A stretch of DNA of 64,000 nucleotides from Akkermansiaceae bacterium (lineage in GTDB: Bacteria > Verrucomicrobiota > Verrucomicrobiia > Verrucomicrobiales > DEV007), in assembly GCA_024233085.1 (NCBI GenBank), contig JACKQC010000016.1, forward strand, positions 73,348 through 137,347. Direction: 5' to 3'. Of this stretch, positions 33,441 to 41,502 are shown piece by piece. Below the pieces are notes generated by a model. The model ran no database searches and was not told the DNA's origin. It saw only the letters and a list, made by a program, of their open reading frames with translations. The translations under genes were made by a program, and so were the position numbers. Position 1 is the stretch's first letter. Every line of letters starts with the position of its first letter.

Positions 33441-34925
33441 TCACTCCGTGTTTCCGCGCATCACCGCCGACCACGTCAATGCCGGCGAGTCGCGCCGCGG
33501 TTTGAAAAGGCTGATCGCGAGGGCGATGCCCATGGCCAGGCCGAAACCGATGGGCCAGAACCACATGGAAAACCAATCGGTCTTCGCGAACAGCAGCCAG
33601 AGCGTCGCGCCCGCGCCGATGAGCGCGCCCGCGATCACTCCGGACACGGCGGTGCGGCGGAAAAACAAGGCGAGCACGAAAACGGCCAGCAGCGGACCGC
33701 CGAAGGCCGCCGTCGTCTTCTTGGCGATGGCGAAGACCGAGCCCAGGCTGCCGACGAAGCAGGCCAGCCCGACCGACAGCGCGCCGACCAGGATGACGAG
33801 TCCGCGGATGAAACGCACGTCGTCGGCGTCGTTCGCCGGTTTCAGGCGCGGCCAGAGCCGGTCGCGAAAGTCGATCACCACCGCGGTCGTCACCGAGTGG
33901 ATGCCCGAGTCGATGCTGGACATGATGGCCGCCAGCAGCGCGGCGAGGAACAACCCCGTCATTCCCGGCGGAAAATGAGCCCGGACGAATCCCGGGAGGG
34001 CGGCGTCGGGCGCGGGCGCGTCCGGTTTCCCGGTGTAATAGACAAACAACCCCGCGCCGATGGCGAGCAGGCCGGGCATGACGATCCACATGCCGGCGAG
34101 GTTGAGCCACGCCCCGGTCTGGGCGGTGCGCTCCGACTTCGCCGAGAGATAACGCTGCACCGCGACCTGGTCGGCGCCGAAGGCGGACAGTCCCTCGAGA
34201 AAACTCCCGATCAGCAGCGCCCAACTGCCGTACCGGAGCGTGAGCGACGGGTCGAAATCGACCAGCACCTGTTCCCGGCCCTCCGCATAGCGGCGGACGA
34301 TCTCCCCCGCGCCGAGGCCTGTCTTTCCGAGGATCAGCCACAGGGCGACGAGGATGGTGACGGTGAAGACGAAGAACTGCACCACGTCGGTCCACATCAC
34401 GGCGCGCAGGCCGCCGAGCATGGTATAGAGGATCGCGACGGCTCCGAGCGTGAGAATCACCGCGATCAGCGGCAGGCCGGCGGTGTTCGCGACCACATAG
34501 GCGGCGGCATAGGTGGCCGAGGCGATCCAGCCGATTCTCAGTAGGATGAACAGGCCGCTGGCGAGACAGCGCACCGAAACGTGGTAACGCCGCTCGAGAT
34601 ATTCGTAGGCGGTCTCGCATTTCAGCCGGTTGAAGACCGGGATGAAGACGAAGACCACGACCGGTGTCATCAGGCTGAAGGCGACCAGCGACATGCCCAT
34701 GCGCCAGCTCCCCTCATAGGCGGCCGAGGGGAAGAACACGAAACTGTTCGACGAAAAGAGCGTGGCCATCACGCTCAGCCCGACGGTCAGCCAGCCCATG
34801 GTGCCGCCGGCGGCGAAAAATTCGCGGCGCGACTGATGCCGGCCGAAGGCGATCCCAAGCGCGATCGTGACGGCGAGGTAGGCGGCGATGACGGCGTAAT
34901 CGAGGAAATGCACGCCTTGTATCAA
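33441..34925 (-). CDS. Sodium/solute symporter (SSS family)
   Basis: The 494-residue protein has about 13 hydrophobic segments and the SSS features: YLAVTIALGIAFGRHQSRREFFAAGGTMGWLTVGLSVMATLFSS at the N-terminus, VGAYVVANTAGLP-like helices, and LSAFGADQVAVQRYL. It imports a solute with sodium; the nearest families carry sugars, amino acids or sialic acid. A sialidase-like gene lies 2 kb away, but the substrate is not shown by sequence. The furthest start is a TTG at 34925; a GTG at 34913 (MHFLDY) is an alternative. It diverges from the aminotransferase gene with only 25 bp between. Confidence 0.9.
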   Translation of the reverse strand: MIQGVHFLDYAVIAAYLAVTIALGIAFGRHQSRREFFAAGGTMGWLTVGLSVMATLFSSNSFVFFPSAAYEGSWRMGMSLVAFSLMTPVVVFVFIPVFNRLKCETAYEYLERRYHVSVRCLASGLFILLRIGWIASATYAAAYVVANTAGLPLIAVILTLGAVAILYTMLGGLRAVMWTDVVQFFVFTVTILVALWLILGKTGLGAGEIVRRYAEGREQVLVDFDPSLTLRYGSWALLIGSFLEGLSAFGADQVAVQRYLSAKSERTAQTGAWLNLAGMWIVMPGLLAIGAGLFVYYTGKPDAPAPDAALPGFVRAHFPPGMTGLFLAALLAAIMSSIDSGIHSVTTAVVIDFRDRLWPRLKPANDADDVRFIRGLVILVGALSVGLACFVGSLGSVFAIAKKTTAAFGGPLLAVFVLALFFRRTAVSGVIAGALIGAGATLWLLFAKTDWFSMWFWPIGFGLAMGIALAISLFKPRRDSPALTWSAVMRGNTE

Positions 34926-34950
34926 GCCCGGAAAGGGCTAAAAGACCAGC

Positions 34951-36075
34951 ATGCTTTCTCCCGAATCCCGTCTCGCCGATTTTCCGTCGCTCGCCGGCCG
35001 CGCCTACCTGAACACCGCCGCCGAAAGTATCCCGCCCCGCGCGGCGCGCGAGGCGCTGGAGACCTATTGGGAGCACAAGTCGATGGGCATGCGTGGCCGC
35101 GACTTTCACTTCGCGGAACTCGAGGCCGCCCGCGCCGCCGCCGCCCGTCTGCTGGAGCGGACGGCGGACGAGGTGGCCTTTTGCTCCTGCTCCTCCGAGG
35201 CCTACAACCTGCTCGCCTCGGCGCTCGATCTCGGTCCGGAGGACGAGGTCGTGGTGACGGACCTGGAATTCCCCTCGGGCGCGACACCGTGGCTGCGATT
35301 GTCGAGCGAGCCCGCGGTTCGCTTGTGGAAACAACGGGGCGGAGCGCTCGATCCCGCCGACCTGCGGCCCCTGCTGGGCGAAAAAACGCGCCTCGTGCAG
35401 GTGTCGCTGGTGAGCTTTCTCACCGGTCACCGAATCGACTGGCCGGCGGTGCGCGATCTCGTGCGCGAAGCGGCGCCCGGCGCGGTGCTCTCGGTGGACG
35501 TGACGCAGGCCTTTGGACGGGTGGCGCTGGATTGCCTCGAGGCCGACTGCATCATCGGCAGCTCCTACAAGTGGCTGCTCGGCATTCACGGCGGCTGCGT
35601 GGTGTCGGTGCCGGAGCGTCTGGCGGACCGGTTGACGACGCGGGCGGGCGGCTGGTTTCACCTTGCGAACGCCTTCGATGCGGACCGTTTCAAGCGCGCG
35701 GAACCGGTTCGCGGAGCGGCGAGCTTCGGGGTCGGGATGCCGAATTTCGCCGCGATTTACGCGTTGCGGGCCTCGATGGAGTATCTCGAAGCCGTCGGGA
35801 TCGAACGCGTCGCCGCGCACGCCGATCCGCTGGTGGCGCGGCTGCACGAGGGTCTCACGGGCCTCGGGCTCGCCCCGATGTCGCCCCCGCGGCCGGGCCA
35901 TTCCTCGGGCATCGTCGCCTTTCGGCACGCGCGGGACGCCGAGATTCACGAGGCGTTGCTGGCTGAAAACATCCACGTCATGCGGCAGGCCGGCCGGATG
36001 CGCGCGGCGATCCACGGCTACAACAGCGCCGACGACATCGAAAGGCTGCTCGCGGTGCTGGGCCGGTTTGTTTGA
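34951..36075 (+). CDS. Class V aminotransferase / cysteine-desulfurase-like PLP enzyme
   Basis: The 374-residue protein has the class V fold: YLNTAAESIPPRAAREAL at the N-terminus, VAFCSCSSEAYNLLASAL for cofactor phosphate binding, VLSVDVTQAFGRVAL with the Asp that pairs with the PLP nitrogen, and SSYKWLLG with K207 as the Schiff-base Lys. The Cys-containing loop needed by true cysteine desulfurases was not recognised, so it is more likely an aminotransferase or lyase. It diverges tightly from the symporter, and shared regulation is likely. No signal peptide is present. Confidence 0.9.
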   Translation: MLSPESRLADFPSLAGRAYLNTAAESIPPRAAREALETYWEHKSMGMRGRDFHFAELEAARAAAARLLERTADEVAFCSCSSEAYNLLASALDLGPEDEVVVTDLEFPSGATPWLRLSSEPAVRLWKQRGGALDPADLRPLLGEKTRLVQVSLVSFLTGHRIDWPAVRDLVREAAPGAVLSVDVTQAFGRVALDCLEADCIIGSSYKWLLGIHGGCVVSVPERLADRLTTRAGGWFHLANAFDADRFKRAEPVRGAASFGVGMPNFAAIYALRASMEYLEAVGIERVAAHADPLVARLHEGLTGLGLAPMSPPRPGHSSGIVAFRHARDAEIHEALLAENIHVMRQAGRMRAAIHGYNSADDIERLLAVLGRFV

Positions 36076-36097
36076 GGGGAGCCGGGGCGGCGCGCGC

Positions 36098-37027
36098 TTA
36101 CGAAGAAAAGAAAACCCGCTCCGCCGTCTTGCGCAGCATCCAGGTTTTGTCCTCGGTGCTGAGAAAGTCGAGCCGGTCGCGGATGAGGGCGACGGAGTCG
36201 GCGTAGGTGTGGCCTTTCCGCACCTGGTAGGGGCAGTCGGTGGCCCACATCAGGCGCTCGGCGCCGTAGGCGTCGCGCAGTCGGCGGATCATGGGGCCGA
36301 GATCGTCGTGGGGCGCCGCCTTTTTGCCGAGGGCGTAGAAGGCGGAGGTCTTCACATGCACGGTTGGGAATTCGGCGAGACGCAGCAGGTTTTCGAGATC
36401 GCCTTCCTCGATCGTTCCGCTCGCGCCGATGCGCGCGAAGTGATCGATCACCACCGTTGTCTCGGGAAACGCTTGGCACATCGAGTGAATCGTCGGCAGG
36501 GCGTCCGGATTGGCGAGCAGGCACATGGCCTGGCCGATCTCGGCGCCGGTCTTCCACATCGTCCGGATGCCGTCGGAGGAGGCCCAGCCGGCGGCGTTTT
36601 CGCGGTTCGCATAGAGCCGGTATCCGCGCACGCCCCGCTCGCCCAGGCTTCGCATGGTCGCTGGGACACCGTCCGCGTTTTCGTCGATGATGGCCACGCC
36701 GCCGAACACGCCCGGGTGGGCGTGCATCGCGTCGAGCATGTAGGAATTGTCATACTGGTAAAAGCTCATCTGGATCAGCACGATGCGGCCGACGCCGGCC
36801 GGTTTGGCGTGGGCGAAAAGCTCCTCCGGCGTGAAACTTTCCGGCTTCATGTCCTCTTTCTTTCGGCCGGGGGCGAGCGGGTAGCGATCCGTGTCGGGTG
36901 TCCAGATGTGGACGTGCGCGTCGATGTCGCCCTCCGGGGCCGATTCGGCGCGCGCGACGGGGGAGAGCAACGTCGTGGCGGAGGCGGCGAGGAATTGTCG
37001 GCGGGAAAAGGCGGTGTCGGCGTTCAT
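36098..37027 (-). CDS. Tat-exported amidohydrolase-family protein
   Basis: The 309-residue protein begins with a Tat-type signal (SRRQFLAASATTLLSPVARA). After it come DIDAHVHIW with metal ligands H38 and H40, a middle His in VVIDHFARI, and the C-terminal DCPYQ, the pattern of amidohydrolase_2 (PF04909) TIM barrels that act as lactonases or decarboxylases. The start at 37027 rejects 15 upstream codons without function. It is convergent with the aminotransferase and divergent from the sialidase-like gene. Confidence 0.9.
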   Translation of the reverse strand: MNADTAFSRRQFLAASATTLLSPVARAESAPEGDIDAHVHIWTPDTDRYPLAPGRKKEDMKPESFTPEELFAHAKPAGVGRIVLIQMSFYQYDNSYMLDAMHAHPGVFGGVAIIDENADGVPATMRSLGERGVRGYRLYANRENAAGWASSDGIRTMWKTGAEIGQAMCLLANPDALPTIHSMCQAFPETTVVIDHFARIGASGTIEEGDLENLLRLAEFPTVHVKTSAFYALGKKAAPHDDLGPMIRRLRDAYGAERLMWATDCPYQVRKGHTYADSVALIRDRLDFLSTEDKTWMLRKTAERVFFSS

Positions 37028-37137
37028 GTCGGAGAAAGGCGTTTGCCGATTCGTGCCCGATGGCCGGGTCAAAGTCGAGCGCGATTTGGACGCGATGGGG
37101 GACTGTCGCGGCGGGGGAGTTTTCCTAAAATTTCGGC

Positions 37138-38823
37138 GTGAAGGCGACGCTTCCCATCTTGCTCCTCCTCCCGCTGTCTATCTCCGCCAACGCCGCCGAG
37201 CCGCCGGTCGATCTCGGGCCGGGCAACGCCGTCGGTTCCGGGATCAACTACGCCAGCGCGGCGGTGACTTTTCCCGACGGGACGCTTGAGTCGTATTTCC
37301 GGCGCGCGGCCGAGGGAGCGGTGTCGATTTTTCGCGCCCGTTCGACCGACAACGGGCGCACGTGGTCGGAGGCGGAACCGCTCGTCGCGCTGAGCGTCGA
37401 GCCGTGGGGCGGGCCGATGCCGCTGCTCGACCGGGACGGCGAACTGCACTTCGTCATTCCCAGGGTGCGCGGCGAGGGGCGCCGGCCGGCCGTCGATCGC
37501 TTCATCGATCTCTACCACCTCCGGTCGACCGGCGGGCGGACCGGGTGGACGGAGCCGAAGCGCGTTTACGAGGGCTACTGCGGCGCGTTGCAGGGCGTGT
37601 TTCAACTAAAGAACGGCCGCATCCTCGCGCCTTTCGCCGACTGGCTGCCCAGCGTGCCCACTCGGCCTCCGACGGGCCCGAGCGAGACGACCGCCTTGTA
37701 TTCCGACGACGGTGGCGCGACGTGGCGGCGCTCGCCCGCGCGCCTGACCGCCCCGTGTTTCGACGGCTACAACGGTGCCAACTACGGCGCCTGCGAGCCG
37801 ACTCTGATCGAGTTGAAAGACGGCAAGCTCTGGATGCTGTTGCGCACCCAGACCGGTTCGCTTTACGAGTCCTTCTCGGACGACGGCGTCGACTGGACCG
37901 AGGCGCGTCCCTCGCGGTTTCCCTCGTCGAACTCTCCCGCGTTTCCCATCCGACTGGGAGATGGACGGATGGTGCTGTTCTGGAATCACTGCGTCATGCC
38001 GCCCCGTGCGGGAAAGGACGGCGTTTACGGGGGACGGGACGCCCTGCACGGGGCGATTTCCGGGGATGACGGGAAAAGCTGGCGCGGTTTCCGCGAGATT
38101 TACCGCGATCCCAACCGCAACGGCACGCCGCCCGCGACCGGCGACCGCGGCACGGCCTACCCCCACGCCACGCTTACGGCCGATGGAAAGATTTTGCTGG
38201 TTTCCGGACAGGGCGAAAGTCTGCGGCGGCGTTTTATCGTCGATCCCGACTGGCTGCTTGAGACACGGGCCGAGGCCCCGATGGGCGATTTCGAGGCCTG
38301 GCATGTTTTCAAGGGTTTCGGGCCGGCAAAGCGTTTCTGGCGCGACCGCAAGGCCGGCCCCGAATGGGTGAATCTCCCGGATCTGGCCGAAAAACCGGCG
38401 CTTCGCTTGCGGCGGCCGGATGAACTTCCGGGCGATGGCGCGACGTGGAATTTTCCCGCCGGCCGCGCGGGTCGCCTGACTTTGCGCGTTCGCGTGGAGC
38501 CCGGTTGTGGCGGAGGGAGCGTGTGCCTGACGGACCGTTTTTACGATCCCTGCGACGCCGCCGGCGAGGCCGACGCGCCGTTTCGGTTCGATTTCGATGC
38601 GCGATCGCCGGCTGTCGCGGCGGGCGTTTGGCGCGAGTGGGTCGTGATGTGGCGGGCCGACGGCGGCGGCGAGGTCGCGCTCGACGGCGTCGTCGCGGCG
38701 TCGCTGAAAGCGCGACGCGATTTTCCGAATGGACTGAGCTATCTGCGGCTGCGCTCGACGGCGGCGGAGATCGATCCCGCCGGTTTCACGGTCGCGGCAG
38801 TGTCGGTCGAGATCGAACCGTGA
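37138..38823 (+). CDS. Secreted sialidase-like (BNR repeat) protein
   Basis: The 561-residue protein starts with GTG and a signal peptide (LPILLLLPLSISANA). Asp-box motifs STDNGRTWSE and SDDGGATWRR mark a six-bladed sialidase-type propeller over residues about 30-390, including the conserved CEPTLIELKDGKLWMLLRT. The last 170 residues form a beta-sandwich. Relatives in this phylum are often annotated as exo-alpha-sialidase, but several act on other sugars or only bind them; the catalytic Tyr/Glu pair could not be confirmed. It is 68 bp upstream of the DUF1080 gene on the same strand. Confidence 0.85.
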   Translation: MKATLPILLLLPLSISANAAEPPVDLGPGNAVGSGINYASAAVTFPDGTLESYFRRAAEGAVSIFRARSTDNGRTWSEAEPLVALSVEPWGGPMPLLDRDGELHFVIPRVRGEGRRPAVDRFIDLYHLRSTGGRTGWTEPKRVYEGYCGALQGVFQLKNGRILAPFADWLPSVPTRPPTGPSETTALYSDDGGATWRRSPARLTAPCFDGYNGANYGACEPTLIELKDGKLWMLLRTQTGSLYESFSDDGVDWTEARPSRFPSSNSPAFPIRLGDGRMVLFWNHCVMPPRAGKDGVYGGRDALHGAISGDDGKSWRGFREIYRDPNRNGTPPATGDRGTAYPHATLTADGKILLVSGQGESLRRRFIVDPDWLLETRAEAPMGDFEAWHVFKGFGPAKRFWRDRKAGPEWVNLPDLAEKPALRLRRPDELPGDGATWNFPAGRAGRLTLRVRVEPGCGGGSVCLTDRFYDPCDAAGEADAPFRFDFDARSPAVAAGVWREWVVMWRADGGGEVALDGVVAASLKARRDFPNGLSYLRLRSTAAEIDPAGFTVAAVSVEIEP

Positions 38824-38891
38824 ACGGGAATCCCGGCATCGCGCCGGGCTCGGCGATTGCCAATCGGCGGCGGCTGCGTTCCAATGCCGTC

Positions 38892-40022
38892 ATGCTGACC
38901 AAACGATTGCTTCCCAACGGCCTCGGACTCGCTCTGGTTCTTTGTCTTCCTTCCGGCCGGGCTCAGGACGCCGACACGGACGGATTTCGCCCCTTGTTCA
39001 ACGGGAAGAGCCTCGACGGCTGGGTCGTCGTGAACACCGCGCCCTCGACCTGGTCTTTCAACGAAGAGGGCCTGCTCGTCTGCACCGGCAAACCGATCGG
39101 CGAAATCCGCACCGAGCGGATGTACCAGAATTTCATCCTCGAACTCGAGTGGCGTCACCTGAAGCCGAAGGGCAACGCGGGTGTCTTCATCTGGGCGGAT
39201 GACATCACCGCGCGCGGCCAGCCTTTCCACCGCGGCATCGAGGTCCAGGTCCTCGAGAATGCCTACGGCAACACCCAGAGCCACACCACCCACGGCGACA
39301 TCTTTCCCATCCACGGTGCCACCATGACGCCGGTGAATGGCCACGGCGGCAGCCGCGCTTTTCCGACCGAGGAACGCTCGAAACCCAGCCCCGAGTGGAA
39401 CCACTACCGCATCGAATGCCGCGACGGCGCCATCTCCCTGGCCGTGAACGGCGAGGTCGTCACCCGCGGCACGGACTGCGTGCCGCGCAAGGGCTACGTC
39501 TGCCTCGAGTCCGAGGGCGGGGTGGTGAACTACCGCAATGTCCGCCTCAAGGAACTCCCCGACACGCCCATCGATCCCGCCCACATCGCCGTCGCCAACC
39601 GCGGCTTTCGCTGCCTCTACACCGGCGTCGATCTCTCCGGATGGGAAGGCGGCGACTCCGGCTGGAAATCGAACGACTGGGTGCTGACCGCCGAGACCGG
39701 AGCGGGGCCGCTTCGTACTTTGGAAACGTTTACCGGCGACATCGGCTTCATCGTCGATTTTCGGCTGAAGGAGAACTCCGGCACCCCGCGCGTCGGAATT
39801 CTCGGCGTCGTCATCCCGCTCGATCCGGGGGACGACGCCATGGAGCCCGCCGGCAAGTGGAACCGCCTCGAGGGCGAGGTCCGCGGCGGGCATTTGAAAC
39901 TCACTGTGAACGGCAAGCCGTTCGCGCCGCCCTCCGATTCGCCGGGCCAGACGGCGACCCCGTTCGTTCTCCAGCCGGACGGTCCCGTCGATTGGGCGAA
40001 TCCCTATGTGCGGAAACTCTGA
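38892..40022 (+). CDS. Secreted DUF1080 (3-keto-disaccharide hydrolase) protein with two domains
   Basis: The 376-residue protein has a signal peptide (LLPNGLGLALVLCLPSGRAQ) and the DUF1080 pattern GFRPLFNGKSLDGWVV, FILELEWRHLKPKGNAGVFIWAD, GIEVQVLEN. A second, weaker unit begins near residue 235 (GFRCLYTGVDLSGWEGG), so the protein is a tandem of the same fold. DUF1080 members hydrolyse 3-keto-glycosides made by Gfo/Idh-type dehydrogenases. The ATG at 38892 is chosen to give the signal peptide. A bidirectional terminator follows. Confidence 0.9.
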   Translation: MLTKRLLPNGLGLALVLCLPSGRAQDADTDGFRPLFNGKSLDGWVVVNTAPSTWSFNEEGLLVCTGKPIGEIRTERMYQNFILELEWRHLKPKGNAGVFIWADDITARGQPFHRGIEVQVLENAYGNTQSHTTHGDIFPIHGATMTPVNGHGGSRAFPTEERSKPSPEWNHYRIECRDGAISLAVNGEVVTRGTDCVPRKGYVCLESEGGVVNYRNVRLKELPDTPIDPAHIAVANRGFRCLYTGVDLSGWEGGDSGWKSNDWVLTAETGAGPLRTLETFTGDIGFIVDFRLKENSGTPRVGILGVVIPLDPGDDAMEPAGKWNRLEGEVRGGHLKLTVNGKPFAPPSDSPGQTATPFVLQPDGPVDWANPYVRKL

Positions 40023-40046
40023 GCTGAAAGGCCGATCCGCGGCTCG

Positions 40047-40084
40047 AAAAAAAAGCGCCCCGGCGTGAACCGGGGCGCCTTTGA
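40047..40084. terminator. Bidirectional Rho-independent terminator
   Basis: GCGCCCCGG (40055-40063) pairs with CCGGGGCGC (40070-40078) around a 6-nt loop. Eight A bases precede the stem (a T-tract on the minus strand) and a short CTTT follows. It serves the convergent DUF1080 and DUF1501 genes. Confidence 0.85.
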
Positions 40085-40123
40085 AACGATGAGGACGGAT
40101 TTGGGTTGTCCGTCGGCTCGCGG

Positions 40124-41440
40124 TCAGCTGAACATGCCCACCACCGGCTGGCCTTTGGCGGCCACGGTGAAGGGACGTTTGCTCGGGCTGTAGAGCACCT
40201 GATCGAGCGGCAGTCCCAGCGCGTAGGCGATGGTGGCGTTGAAATCGAAGACGGACACGGCGTCTTCGACCACGTTTTCGCCGGTGGCGTCGGTCTTGCC
40301 CCATTTCCGGCCGCCGACGATGCCGCCGCCCGCGAGGACGCCGGAGAAGGCCTGCGGATAGTGGTCGCGACCGACGTTCTGGTTGATCTTCGGCGTCCGG
40401 CCGAACTCGGAGGCGAGCACGACGAGCGTGTCGTTGAGCAGGCCGCGGCTTTCCAGGTCACCGAGCAGCGCGGCGAATCCCTGGTCGAGCTGCTGACAGA
40501 GTTCCGGGGTGCGGACGAAGTTGCTCGTGTGCGTGTCCCAACTGCCGAGGTTGACTTCGACGAAGCGGACGTCGTTTTCGACGAGGCGGCGCGCCAACAG
40601 GCAGCCCTGGCCGAAGTTACCTTCGCCGTAGCTCTTGCGGACGGCGTCGGACTCCTGCGTCAGATCGAAGGCGGACAGATCGGCGCTCTTCATCAGAGTG
40701 ACGGCGTCGTCGTACATCTCCGTGTAGGCGCGGACGCCCTTCACCTCCTGATAACGCTGGCGGAATTCGCCGGCGAGTTCCTGCGACAGGCCGTAGCGGA
40801 AGTCGAAGTCGTTTTCGGCGAAGCGCGCCTTCACATTCTGGAGCCCGGCGGCGGGGTTGTTCACCAGAAGCGGGGCGAATTTCGCCTCGAAGAAACCGCC
40901 GCCCGGATGCCGGCTGCCGCCGCCGATGACGACGCTGCCGGGGAGGGTGGGATTGAGGCGGTCCTTGAACTTCAGCAGCCAGGCGCCCATGGCGGGGTGC
41001 TTGATGGTGCCGCGCAGGGCGTAGCTGGTGTGGATGAGGTAGTTCGCCTGCTCGTGCGCGCCGGAGGCGGACAGCATCGAGTTGACGATGTTCATGAGGT
41101 TGGCCTTCTTCGCCAGCTTGGGCAGGTACTCGGAGATCTGGACGCCGGCGACGTTGGTGTCGATCGCCTTGGTGGGCCCCATGGTTTCGGCGCCCGGTTT
41201 GGGATCGAAGGTGTCCAGGTGGCTCATGCCCCCGCTCATGTAGAGATAGATGACCCGCTTGGCGGTGGCGGCCTGGCGGAGATTGCTGGCGCCCTTGCCG
41301 GCCTCGAAGGGGCGGTCGTCGGCGCCGAAGAGTCGGCCGCCGAGGCCGGGCGCCAGGCCGACACCGAGGAAGGTGCTGGCCGCCTGGACCGCGAAGTTGC
41401 GGCGGGTGATGTCCGAGGACTGATTCAGGAGCTTTTTCAT
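40124..41440 (-). CDS. Tat-exported DUF1501 protein
   Basis: The 438-residue protein starts with a Tat-type signal (DITRRNFAVQAASTFLGVGLAPG). The DUF1501 domain follows with IYLYMSGGMSHLDTFDPKP, GGFFEAKFAPLLVNNP, LGSWDTHTSNF and VLASEFGRTPKINQNVGRDHYP. The fold is related to alkaline phosphatase/sulfatase enzymes, and the His/Asp-rich motifs could bind metal, but no activity is proven for the family. Such genes are nearly always beside a DUF1549/DUF1553 gene, as here, 62 bp downstream of it. Confidence 0.93.
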   Translation of the reverse strand: MKKLLNQSSDITRRNFAVQAASTFLGVGLAPGLGGRLFGADDRPFEAGKGASNLRQAATAKRVIYLYMSGGMSHLDTFDPKPGAETMGPTKAIDTNVAGVQISEYLPKLAKKANLMNIVNSMLSASGAHEQANYLIHTSYALRGTIKHPAMGAWLLKFKDRLNPTLPGSVVIGGGSRHPGGGFFEAKFAPLLVNNPAAGLQNVKARFAENDFDFRYGLSQELAGEFRQRYQEVKGVRAYTEMYDDAVTLMKSADLSAFDLTQESDAVRKSYGEGNFGQGCLLARRLVENDVRFVEVNLGSWDTHTSNFVRTPELCQQLDQGFAALLGDLESRGLLNDTLVVLASEFGRTPKINQNVGRDHYPQAFSGVLAGGGIVGGRKWGKTDATGENVVEDAVSVFDFNATIAYALGLPLDQVLYSPSKRPFTVAAKGQPVVGMFS

Positions 41441-41502
41441 GGCTGTGGAGGATGGGTGGTGTTGTTGGAAAGAATTCGGGGTTGAGTCGGGAATCGCGCG
41501 GC

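Noticed and set aside
33153..34544. Long plus-strand frame across the symporter gene
   Set aside because: It is antisense to a clear membrane transporter and has Arg/Gln/Asp-rich shadow composition.
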